DNA from: Romanomermis culicivorax
Lineage: Eukaryota; Nematoda; Enoplea; Mermithida; Mermithidae
DNA length: 64,000 nt
Assembly: GCA_963922205.1 (NCBI GenBank)
Contig: CAWUHX010000114.1
Coordinates: 558,001 to 622,000, forward strand
Direction: 5' to 3'
The notes under the pieces were generated by a model. That model searched no databases. It saw only the letters and a list, made by a program, of their open reading frames with translations, and was not told the DNA's origin. A program made the translations under genes and the position numbers. How positions within the stretch are numbered: the stretch's first letter is position 1; the number at the start of each line of letters is the position of its first letter. Below are positions 23,201 to 34,100 of this stretch, piece by piece.

Positions 23201-26200
23201 AGAACGACCTGTCGAAAAACCAGGCTCCAGGAAAGGATCTTTAACCGTTATCCAGGAGTCCGAAAAATCGTTGACTGAAGAACCCAAGTCCGAAATTTCC
23301 GCCGCCGAAACTCCCGATGTTTCCAAATCCGAAGCAACTGAACCGCCGAAAAAGAAGGTTTCCAGATACGACAAATTGGAGCAACAACAACCGACGGATA
23401 AATTGTCCAAATTTGGGGGACGGGTGGGCAAAAAATTTAGCAGCAAAGAAGAACCCAAAATGGAAGACGAACCGCAAAAGGCGCCACGGGCCAAAAGGTC
23501 GGCGGCGGCGAAACAGGCGCCACCTGAAGAACCGCCCAAAGCTGAAGAACCGGCGCCTGTCGCCGAAGAGCCACCAGCTCCTGCCGCTGTGCAGGATGAA
23601 GAACACGTTGTAGAAGCCGTGATATCTTTGGGCGCCACGAAGGAAGCCCCGACCGCTGAGGAGCCGGCGTCAGCGGAAGTTGAAACGACACTTCCGAGCA
23701 CTGAGCCCTCGCAGGAAGAACCAAAGAAGGAAGAACCGATGAATGAGGAACCGGCCAGGAAGTCTTCTGCTAAGTAAGAAAATGGGATACATAAAATAAT
23801 ACTTTAGTCAGCAATTGTTTTTATTCAATTACAACAAACTTCATTGAGCACAAGTTTCACAATATGAACCAAATTCGCAATAATTTTGATTGTAATATCT
23901 TTTCTGACCAAAGTCAAATCAGCGTTTGTCTTAATCTTTTTAGGGATCTTGTGTTCAGCTTTTTGAACTAAAAGGTCAGTTGTATCTTGCACGCTCACTA
24001 TAGTGCGTAGTGCATCCATTGTAGACATGAAGAAAATTTCGACTGTTTCTGAAGAGGTAACTTTCAACAAATGCCCTATCTTGAACAAAAATACTATGAA
24101 ATAAGAACTCCGACAGTGTAATAATGCTTTCCAATGATCGAAACTCTGGAATTCCGAAACAACTGCAGCATACTTTGTTGATGACTTTTATGAATAATCT
24201 ACGAATTTTAAATTTTATGGGACTATCGACTTTTTAATTAGCATGCTGTGGAAGTTGATATCAAAAACGATGGTTTAAAGTAATCGAGTACAAAGCGCCT
24301 GGAGTGAAATTTACATTGGATTTTCGAAGCTTTAGACATGGATTCAAAGTTTATTTTAGACTCTTTTAACCTGCAGAACTGTGAAACTTGTTACTTCTGA
24401 ACGTATTATATCTCCTGTGAACTACAAAGTCATTTTCACAGGATCGAATAAATAGAGGCCACTAAAAGCTTATATGAACGCCAAAAGTGTTCAAGTGAAT
24501 ACAGACATCAGCTCGACAATGTCAAGCTTCTAAGTTTGCTGAAAAATGTCAGATTTTTATGAAGGAAAATTCTGTGATTCAATGAATTTTTGAAAGTTTA
24601 AGAATGGACTCATACTTTGGTCAGGAGCAAGCTAACATCAAAGGCTTTACTTCCGCATGCGTCTGCACCATTGGGCGACTCTTTCAGGTCCACCATTTGC
24701 CATCCTCAGTTGTTTTGCAGAGCCCAATTCAGTTCCTCGACTACCGAACAACCTTCGTCGAAACCAGAAGAAGCACCGGCTGCCGTTGAAAGGAAACCTT
24801 CATCCCAACGGGTCGCTTATTCAGCGTCGTCGTCGCACGTACCGGCCGCAGCGACCTACTCATCGGCCTCCAGTGGCGGTCGCTATACGTCCTCTTATCA
24901 GCAACCAACACACACCAAAGCGGATTACTTGCCCTATTACAGGCACACGCCCTCCTACGTTAGCACTTTCGACAATTTGGTCAACATTAGCTCTTTCGCC
25001 CAAAATCTGTGGCCTTTGGAGCACAGTCGGAGCAGAAGCAGGCTAAGGTTGCCTTTCTTTTCTTTTCTTTTCTTTTCTTTTCTTTTCTTTTCTTTTCTTT
25101 TCTTTTCTTTTCTTTTCTTTTCTTTTCTTTTCTTTTCTTTTCTTTTCTTTTCTTTTCTTTTCTTTTGTTTTCTTTTCTTTTCTTTTCTTTTCTTTTGTTT
25201 TCTTTTCTTTTCTTTTCTTTTCTTTTCTTTTCTTTTCTTTTCTTTTCTTTTCTTTTCTTTTCTTTTCTTTTCTTTTCTTTTCTTTTCTTTTCTTTTCTTT
25301 TCTTTTCTTTTCTTTTCTTTTCTTTTCTTTTCTTTTCTTTTCTTTTCTTTTCTTTTCTTTTCTTTTCTTTTCTTTTCTTTTCTTTTCTTTTCTTTTCTTT
25401 TCTTTTCTTTTCTTTTCTTTTCTTTTCTTTTCTTTTCTTTTCTTTTCTTTTCTTTTCTTTTCTTTTCTTTTCTTTTCTTTTCTTTTCTTTTCTTTTCTTT
25501 TCTTTTCTTTTCTTTTCTTTTCTTTTCTTTTCTTTTCTTTTCTTTTCTTTTCTTTTCTTTTCTTTTCTTTTCTTTTCTTTTCTTTTCTTTTCTTTTCTTT
25601 TCTTTTCTTTTCTTTTCTTTTCTTTTCTTTTCTTTTCTTTTCTTTTCTTTTCTTTTCTTTTCTTTTCTTTTCTTTTCTTTTCTTTTCTTTTCTTTTCTTT
25701 TCTTTTCTTTTCTTTTCTTTTCTTTTCTTTTCTTTTCTTTTCTTTTCTTTTCTTTTCTTTTCTTTTCTTTTCTTTTCTTTTCTTTTCTTTTCTTTTCTTT
25801 TCTTTTCTTTTCTTTTCTTTTCTTTTCTTTTCTTTTCTTTTCTTTTCTTTTCTTTTCTTTTCTTTTCTTTTCTTTTCTTTTCTTTTCTTTTCTTTTCTTT
25901 TCTTTTCTTTTCTTTTCTTTTCTTTTCTTTTCTTTTCTTTTCTTTTCTTTTCTTTTCTTTTCTTTTCTTTTCTTTTCTTTTCTTTTCTTTTCTTTTCTTT
26001 TCTTTTCTTTTCTTTTCTTTTCTTTTCTTTTCTTTTCTTTTCTTTTCTTTTCTTTTCTTTTCTTTTCTTTTCTTTTCTTTTCTTTTCTTTTCTTTTCTTT
26101 TCTTTTCTTTTCTTTTCTTTTCTTTTCTTTTCTTTTCTTTTCTTTTCTTTTCTTTTCTTTTCTTTTCTTTTCTTTTCTTTTCTTTTCTTTTCTTTTCTTT

Positions 26201-28203
26201 TCTTTTCTTTTCTTTTCTTTTCTTTTCTTTTCTTTTCTTTTCTTTTCTTTTCTTTTCTTTTCTTTTCTTTTCTTTTCTTTTCTTTTCTTTTCTTTTCTTT
26301 TCTTTTCTTTTCTTTTCTTTTCTTTTCTTATTCTGTTATTATTTGGTTTCTTTGTTGCAGAGAAAGAAGCCGTTCGAAGAACCGATACCAGACGCCAACA
26401 AGGGACTATTCGCTGCCGTCGAAGTTCAGTGGTCCAGCTTACGATACGGCCGTTTCGCGATCTACTTCGACGTCAAGTCTGAGTGGTCGGGGATACGACG
26501 CCTATCCATTGTCACGATCCAGGTATATTGTAGAGAACTTCGCAAAAAAAGTTCGTCACCTTTTTGGACATCTGATCAGAAGCTCAGAAGAAATTTTACA
26601 GTAATCTTTTGTCCAACTAATCAATAATATTATCAGCTTGTTTATGATGCTGATTCTAATTTTTGCATACAGCACATTGAGAGTGTACGGTGGTACACCG
26701 CCCGCTGATACCATCAGCCACTTTTATACGAATCAAGACTCGAGTGTCGATCGTTTTGTCAATAAAATCAACGAACCATTGTCGACTTACCAATACAGAA
26801 ATTATTCTTCATCTTTTTATCACCCGCCCTATCCGTCTTATACAAGGGTGAGAACTGACTCGCCTCAGTTTTCTATGTTTGACGCATGTATCCACATTGA
26901 AGTTCTTTCAATTATTTACCAATAAGTGTCAATTACACTGATCAGTAAGCATAGATCATAGCTGAAACTTCAAATTTTTTCAAATTTTTTCACTCTTGGT
27001 TAGTCTCGTACCCACACTTTTTGTCTGTCAAAAAATGGAAAATACGGCTTCAAGTTTTGTATGATTCAGAAATATGTTTTCGTTTTGTGAGTCAATGCAG
27101 GCTGACAATTGAGATGCATACAGTACGAAAGATGAGTTCCATATGAACTCAGTATAGAATCAGATCGTAATCTGAAAGTGCAGAATGTTATGAATCGAAT
27201 TTTACACAAGTTTTCTCATATTATATCAAACTTTCGTTTTAGGCTTTTTCATTCGACAAACCTATTACTTACGGGAACAGCTACTCTAGCGGTTATGGAA
27301 GCTACGGAAGACCATATTATCCATCGTATGAAGTAAGCATTATGAGTTCTCTGATGATGGTAAATTTGAATAGGATGGTAGAGTCTGATCTCAGGATTGA
27401 CAATTTGTGTCGCCTGGGGGTGTCCAAGAAGGAACTGAAAACTCCAATCATTTTGAAACAGTCAATACCGCGAAGTCGTAGTCAAACTACTTTTATTCAA
27501 ATGTATGGAAGGCTCGTTGATTTTATTCGATAAATCTTTACATCATGATTTAGGAACCTTGACGATGAGTTTTTTTAACCATTTCAAGAATATAGAAAAT
27601 TATTTCCTGATCTCTAGTAAGGCTTCTTTAGTTGAAATACCAACCGCGGCATTGATCATTCCATAATGAATGAAGTATAGGCTTCCATTGTTATTTAAAC
27701 TCCGCAAAAATTCAGGTTTAAACGAATATCACTGCTCAATTCTGCCATCTTCAGTGTTTTCCTCGTTTCAAAATGACCTTATACATACGTTCTTTCAGCT
27801 TACTGTAATGACATACTTTATACATGAAGAATTAAAATTAGCAGAAATATGTACATATTTTACACAAATTACTGTAAATTTTTTTTACAAATTGTTGAAC
27901 AGTAGGTTTGAGTTTGCTTAGAAACTTTCATTATCGGCACGTGGCTTATCAGAAAATAGCGAGAATATGAAACATTACTCGCTTTAACTTCCATATTTAC
28001 AGAAAGTAGACTGAAACTTTTTTTCCAGATCAGAAGATACAGAATACTACTTACAATTACTGTTTCAGAGCCGACCTTTCATCAGCGGACTAAGAGCTAG
28101 CCGATTTGATACAAGCGAAGGTCGCTACCATCCGACGTACAGTTTTTCGAGGGGCATCGCTTTGACCAGCGGTCCATTGATGAGTCGCAGTGGATATTGG
28201 TGA
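20270..28203 (+). CDS. Low-complexity Glu/Lys/Pro- then Ser/Tyr/Arg-rich protein (7 exons)
   Basis: Exons: 20270-20318, 21982-23773, 24721-25041 (or to 25047), 26361-26522, 26673-26847, 27243-27332, 28069-28203. All joins keep phase (1, 2, 2, 2, 0, 0), giving about 907 residues. It starts MSESAPEGQLNGEPIS. Residues 18-613 are acidic and Lys/Pro/Ser-rich, with imperfect repeats such as KKVSVSKTE, KISVSKTE, VSKVEE and SLKSEE. Residues from about 615 are Ser/Tyr/Arg-rich (SRSRERSRSKNRY, SSYQQPTHTKADYLPYY, GYGSYGRPYYPSYE) and end SGYW. No signal peptide, membrane segment or known domain is seen. The sequence suggests a disordered cytoplasmic scaffold or filament-associated protein, but that is a guess. 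Intron 3 is almost pure TTTTC repeat. Confidence 0.75.
20792..20970. repeat. ATAGTCTGTTTT-end MITE (family E)
   Basis: It starts CTACAGTCTTTTTTTCTTG and ends near TAGAACAGACTATGG. Relatives lie at 35249-35500, 39076-39286 and, partly, 18648-18730 and 37555-37635. They share GAAATGCTTC and GTGGAAAGCAAGTA blocks. It is non-coding and lies in intron 1 of the 20270 gene. Confidence 0.45.
23772..23780 (+). promoter_or_regulatory. Splice donor overlapping an in-frame stop
   Basis: Exon 2 ends GCTAA and the donor is GTAAGA. If the intron is kept, the same bases read AAG TAA, so translation stops at 23777 after 614 residues. Splicing to 24721 instead gives AAA (Lys) and a longer protein. The phase match with exon 3 supports splicing as the main form. 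Confidence 0.6.
25053..26329 (+). repeat. TTTTC microsatellite, about 255 units
   Basis: This is a nearly perfect pentanucleotide tract of about 1.28 kb. By eye only two substitutions stand out, C to G at 25167 and 25197, exactly 30 bases apart. The transcribed RNA is pure pyrimidine; the other strand is GAAAA. It fills the intron between exons 3 and 4 of the 20270 gene. The true length may differ because such tracts assemble poorly. Long open frames across it arise only because the repeat has no stop codon. Confidence 0.98.
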
Positions 28204-29030
28204 TCAGTCTTTTTTGTACAGTAAGTCTGTTTTCCCCAAATCTGCTTGTACATGCTGAAATGTGAAAAGCGAAGATGAAACTTTCGTCCACCAATTTAGA
28301 CATTGTTGCTGCGGAATTTTCGTAGATCAGGATAAATTGTCATAATTTTGTATTATTTGTCCATCACATTATAGAAAAATCGTATAACACGGAATGTACT
28401 GGTAGATTATATACTTTTTCGCAAGAAAAATTTTCGCGGCCTGATATATAGATGTGAAAATGTTATTGTGTACAAAAAAATTTCAGGAGCGCGTTTTTAG
28501 ATTTTTACAGTTTGTGATAGTTGTCGTAACAGGACCTCTTGTCTTTTTAAGGAAAGAATCTTTTTCATATAGATTCTATAATGTAAATACAACTGTAAAT
28601 ATTTTTTGTGGTGATACAATTTTGAAGAATTAATTTTCTTCATCGATTAGCTGCGATATTCAATATTTTTTTATATATAAGCGAGCTTTCTTACTGTATT
28701 TTTTAATTGGATGACAACTGTTTGTTCATGAAGTCCAAAAACGCTTTTTGCTTAGATGATTTTTATGGACAATAAATCCCATATTTTAAAAAGGAATGGT
28801 TCAATGTTGATTAGAAGTACATCTCAGTGGCTTGTAGCCGTCGTTGTTCATTCATATATCTACAGAGGAAAAACTGTGCTCGACTGATGTTGCACAACAA
28901 ATGTGGCACATTTTTTTAAGTTAAGGCGCGCTAGCAACTTCATAACTCAGTATGCGTATTCAAGGGAGAAAAAATTCACTAGTCAATAACACGATGGTCC
29001 GAAGGACGGTCCGCCTAAATGACCTATAGT
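28204..29030. other. 3' flank of the 20270 gene
   Basis: This is AT-rich sequence after the TGA stop. AATAAA at 28771-28776 is a plausible polyadenylation signal, implying a 3' UTR of about 570 bases. I see no other gene. Confidence 0.5.
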
Positions 29031-29039
29031 AGCTGGGTG

Positions 29040-29885
29040 TATCCCCATTCCCCGGATGTCCCTTTTCCCACAATGTCCCGATTCCCCGTAGAACGCTATA
29101 AATCAAACACTGATTTTCCCTTTTCCCCGAACGTCCCTATTCCCCGAAAAGGTCGAATCCCGTTTCCCCGAAAACAGAAAAAGGCTATTTTTAGATTGCA
29201 CTTTGTAGATTGAAAATTTTTCCATAGAAAACATTGTAAATTGTAGGTATAAAAAATTAAAATTAAAAGTTGCTGACTTTAGATTACGTGCAACTTACAA
29301 ATCTGGGTGATTTTTAAAGTATTATTGTGTGTAAACAGCTTTACAAAACTTTTTTTCACAATAAGACAACTTCTACTTTATTTCACAACTTTTACTTTTT
29401 GAAAAATGACCACTTTTACTGAATTTCTGTTTGTACAGTAATCATAAATGCTAGGGGCATAAAATTTGGCCCTTGCAACGAAGACAAGCAGGGCATTCTA
29501 CTGCAGTAATCCGCATTATAAAAGCTCCATCCGTTCAAAAGTTATGAAAGTCAGCACCGGTCGCCTTTTTTTGGCTCCCTGTACATGATCGGGATCTGGT
29601 CGGATCTGCTGTTCAGGATCTTGATACAAATCCGACGACTGCAGCTATCTAGATCTGGATCATGATTTGACTAAACAATTTTTTAAGATCCGGATTCGAT
29701 TTAGTCAAAAAAAGTGGATCCGTCCTATTCGGGGAATCGGGACGTTCGGGGAATAGGTACTAATGCATTGTTCGGGGAAAAGGGAATTTTATTCATTCTT
29801 CGGGGAATCGGGATCTTCGGGGAATAGGGACTTTCGGGGAATCGGAACGTTCGGGGAAAGAGGACGTTCGGGGAATAAGGGCACA
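29040..29885. mobile_element. Inverted TTCCCCGAAC-word element with a nested mariner-type MITE
   Basis: The left side (29040-29175) holds repeated TTCCCC/CCCCGAA words. The right side (29725-29880) holds many copies of the complement (TTCGGGGAA). Between them is part of a mariner-like MITE ending at 29581 (GGCTCCCTG, then TA), related to 32583-33239 and 47136-47867. There is no coding capacity. The words are spaced at about 10-30 bases and resemble iterated protein-binding sites. Confidence 0.6.
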
Positions 29886-31160
29886 ATCTAGTAGCTAAAC
29901 TCCCGTTTAATTTAAAATGATTGACGCAGTGAAAGCCAAAAAAGTAGATAAGCACAATTTTCACTTGGTGAAAATTTCATACGGTAGAAAAACGCCTAAT
30001 TTCTTGGTGAGAATGGGAATAACCGAAATCTTTAAAAGAATATCATTGTCTTTATCCACTCTCGATTTGGACAGAACTGTGTCGACATCTAGCCGCTGTT
30101 AGAGAAATTTTGACCACTTAACCAGGTCATTGTAGGAAACTTATGACTTTTTCACTGATCACAGTAATAAGCACAGTAATTTTTTCCGTATTGACCTTGC
30201 TTTCATGGGATCGCTACATCAATCATTTTGAAATGAAAGAAATATAGTTAACGTTATAGTTGTAGCTAACGTTATCAGTTTTTGTTCACCACATATGTAG
30301 TATATCTTCTGTAGTTTCCCAGCTTAAAATTTCATATCTATACGTACAGCATGCAATAAGCTGTACTCATTGATAGTAAACCACTGCTTTTATAGTAGCA
30401 ATTTTCGAATCATTTTTTATGAATTAGATAATCACCAATACTCGGCTGTTGCAAAGTTTGCTTACAGTCGAAATGCTTAAACATCAATGAAAGCTGAACG
30501 CCAGGCTAAGCGGTGAAAATCTGATTTCTGAGCTTCAATGGCTCAAGAGCAAAAGTACTCTTTCCAAGAAACTACAACAAATTTGTTTCAGAGCACAATG
30601 TAATTTCTCCCTAAAATGTGTCAACTTTTGTGGCATCTGTCAAAAAAACCAAAAAGCGAGTGGTTTTACATTGAGCCATACCAACGAGACTGCGAATTCC
30701 GAGGATGTATAAATTTCGGACCAATTGATGTACTAGAGTAATTTTTTTTATCGAGGACCAGAACCTCAAATTGGCCCTCGTTTTGAATGCTCTGTACTTG
30801 CCTGTCAATAAAAAAACACAGAAAATGGAGTTAAATTACTGATCACAAACCAGACATGATTAAGAGTGACACTTCTCGGTATAAGATAATATGAAACTGC
30901 GATTCACCTACTCTGACAATTGATCTGCAAGTACAGTTCACAAAATTTGTTTCAAATAAATGGTGTGATTGCACTTTGGTTTCCGTGAAGTTTTATGCTG
31001 TTCAACGGAGGTCAAACATTATGTTTTCGAGGAAAATCACGAGAGAAAAAATCTAGAAAATTTTTCTACCAAAAATTCAACGAAGCAACACACAAAACAG
31101 ATAAAATTCTGCGATTAAAAATTCGACACATATTTCCGCTCTATAATACAGTAAACGGTA
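29886..31160. other. Intergenic region with one dispersed repeat
   Basis: It contains a family F copy at 30086-30245. The remainder is AT-rich with no frame showing a recognisable product or splice pattern. It includes the downstream flank of the minus-strand lipocalin-like gene; I did not find a clear minus-strand AATAAA close to its stop. Confidence 0.35.
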
Positions 31161-31167
31161 TAGAAAT

Positions 31168-34100
31168 TTAGCCAAAAATTTCGAAGGCGCTATCGGCGTA
31201 TTGACAATTGGCGTAGTCGGCCGGTTGCACCAAATTGAACGCCCTTGTGAATCCGTTGACGAACTGGTTGTCCTCCAACCAACGTAACACTTCTTCCTCG
31301 TGTTTTTGATGGAATTGGTCGGGGTCGCGGACCAGCACCATGACCGGGTAGCGTATCCAATTGGAGACGATGGCGTACTCGTATTGTTCGTTGCCAAACG
31401 CGTCTTTGCCCGACGGACCGACCCGATATATCCAGTCTAGAGAAAAGAATTTTCGCATCTACGACATGATGAGTTGGGAAGATCTCTGGAAGGTTCCGAG
31501 CTCAGCAAAAAATTTCAGCACGCTCATCGAAAAGACCCATCGATCCAAGATGAAGCGTATTTACAAAAAAATTCATGGTCGCTTATATACCACACGCTGT
31601 GTATCGGTATTTCGAATAGAATCCATATACCGAATGTGTCCTTATCCCCAAAAGCAATAATTCTCGGTACCTATCCCGAAATACAATTTTGTTCTTTACT
31701 CCATCGCAGTGACAAATTCTTGTCATCCCGAATGCACATTTTTTGTCCATGTTGTCAACTCTCATTTTGTCTCAACTCCCCAAAAATTTGTGAGGAGATC
31801 CTGGTCAATTGTTTTGCTCTGAAATTTTCTCAAAATATCTGAGGATTTTCAACAGCTGTTTATGCTAAGGCTTAGGCTAGCGCCGGAAAATTTTGTTTCA
31901 TTACCTTGGGAAACTATATATTAGCATTGTAAATTGGCAGATTTTTCTCATCATCTTATAACATTATTCGAGATACCGATAGGTACGTCATATCGATACA
32001 TTCGGGGTACCAATACGTTCGATAAACAGAAACTTTTTCATTGTACGAGTATAACGCTGTTTCGGATACTGATACATTCGGGATACGGATGCATAATCAT
32101 GCCGCATAATACAACGAATGATAAGATCTTCCCAATTTATCCGATGAATTATGTGTAATAATTTCGTGCTACATTATCCAAGTTTACGCTTTTCCCAAGC
32201 CTTTCCATTGCATAACGAAATAGAATTGTATTTTAAAAAGAATGTGATACCATAAAATACTCTGTGGCACTATTAGACTTGATCAAACTCATAACTTTCA
32301 GACATTTGCCGATCATCGAAAATTTTAGTGTGAGCTCAATAGCAATGCAACTACTCATGTTCTCAGACAGATTCACATCAAATTACGTATCCCGGGGATC
32401 ATAGAATTAACAAAAACTATAGTTTTTGAAGCTTAGAATGCGAAAAACATAATTTTCACGGGTCCAAGAAAAGATGGCTATTACGAACTATTGTATCAAT
32501 TGGTATATGAGATACTCTACCAACTACTGTTAGCCTTGTGTATGAGATCGTATCAGATATCAGATAAGGGTAATGTATTGTACAGAGTGAGCCAGAAAAA
32601 GGCGACCGGTGCTGACTTTCATTACTTTCGATTGGATGAACCTTTTTTAATGCGGATTGCTGCATTAGAATCTCCTATTAGTCTTTGTTGTAAGGGCCAA
32701 GGTTTATATACTAGCTTTTATGGTTTTCACATAAACGGAAATTGGGTAAAAGTAGTCATTTTTCAAAAGGTAAAAGTTGTGAAATCGAAGTAAAGGTTGT
32801 CCTATTGTGAAAAAAGTTTAGTAAAGTTGTTTACACACAAGAATACACTAAAAATAATTCAGATTTGTAATTTACACATAATTTAAAGTCGTCAGTTTCT
32901 TGTTTCAATATGGGCCAAATTTCGCCATAATCAAGAGCTTTTGTTTTTAAATTGATTGAACGAGGTAATCGTGCAAAGAGAATCCATTGATCAGTTCGAA
33001 AAACGATTAAAATTAGTGGTGAACAGAATGGAGGACACATTGAAACGGCTCTCTTGTAGTTTTCGGCTGTTATATGATTCTTATGATTGGATATATTTTG
33101 TTTTTTCTCTTATAGGACATGTTGATTTTTGTCAATTTCTTTTTTGTTATTTGTAGGAAAATCGACATTTAGTATTTTTGATTTTAGTCAGTTAATCTTT
33201 GAGCAATAACACCGGTCGCCTTTTTTTGGCTCATCCTGTATAAGATCTATTTATACCTTGTAGTTCCTAAAGGAACAAGACAAAAATATTATTTGAGAAA
33301 ATGAGATTTGGGCCTACAATGTATAGCTTTAGTACGATTATCTTCCTTCCGATTTCTTTGCATTTTGAAGTTCATTTTGGAACAAAATGATTGTATACTT
33401 GGTCATAGTATGACTACAAAACATGAGAAGGCTGAGACAGTAAATTTTCTTAATCACAATATGATTTGAACTTGGGCCAAGTTTCCAGCTAAAATGTTTT
33501 TATTGATGAATCTGAAGATTTATTAATTCATTTTTTCGTAAATTTTATGTTATACCATGCGTTATAATTCTGTTCATAGTATGTTTTACAAGAATGACAA
33601 AAATCATCAATTTCCTCGACATTTATAAAAAGCTTTTACTAAAGAATTTTTTTATTAAAAATAATTAAAGGCTGGTTGAGTATATAAAAAAAATTCCAGT
33701 CATTTATGATATGTAGTTTAGCAGACAATAGAGTTTTCTAGGATTATTTTTTTAACATTTCAAAAAAACAGAATATACAGAAAAAAAATTTTTCCACAAA
33801 ATTAGTAGAATGTATAGCCTGAGTAATAGCGTGAGAATGTACAGATAACATACATCTAAAAATCTAGTCAGTATCTATTCTTGGTGGCTGAAAGCCCGAT
33901 TCATATTATTAACATACTGATATCTTATCCCGTGGAAAGTTTAAGCAAGTTCAAAATGCTCATTTTTAGACACTTACATGGAGTAGGATCCGTCGCTTCG
34001 CTGCTATGCATTTGGAGCATGCCACCTTGCCGACCGCCCCTGAAAGCGTAGCCGATCGAATAACGTACTTGGCCGAATTCGCTACCTTCCCTGTAGATTT

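Noticed and set aside
22613-23701. 362-residue antisense frame
   Set aside because: It mirrors the codon bias of the Glu/Lys-rich exon on the plus strand, has no domain, and ends with no splice logic.
23775-23777. TAA as the true end of the 20270 gene
   Set aside because: A strong donor overlaps it, and exon 3 starts in the matching phase with similar Pro/Glu/Ser composition. It is kept only as a possible retained-intron form.
24617-26604. Long open frames of more than 500 residues made of repeated SFLFF
   Set aside because: They read through the TTTTC microsatellite, which has no stop in any frame. Good splice sites in phase remove it from the message.
29040-29885. CRISPR array or tandem-repeat array
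   Set aside because: The repeats are short words in both orientations with irregular spacing, in an animal genome, flanking a transposon.
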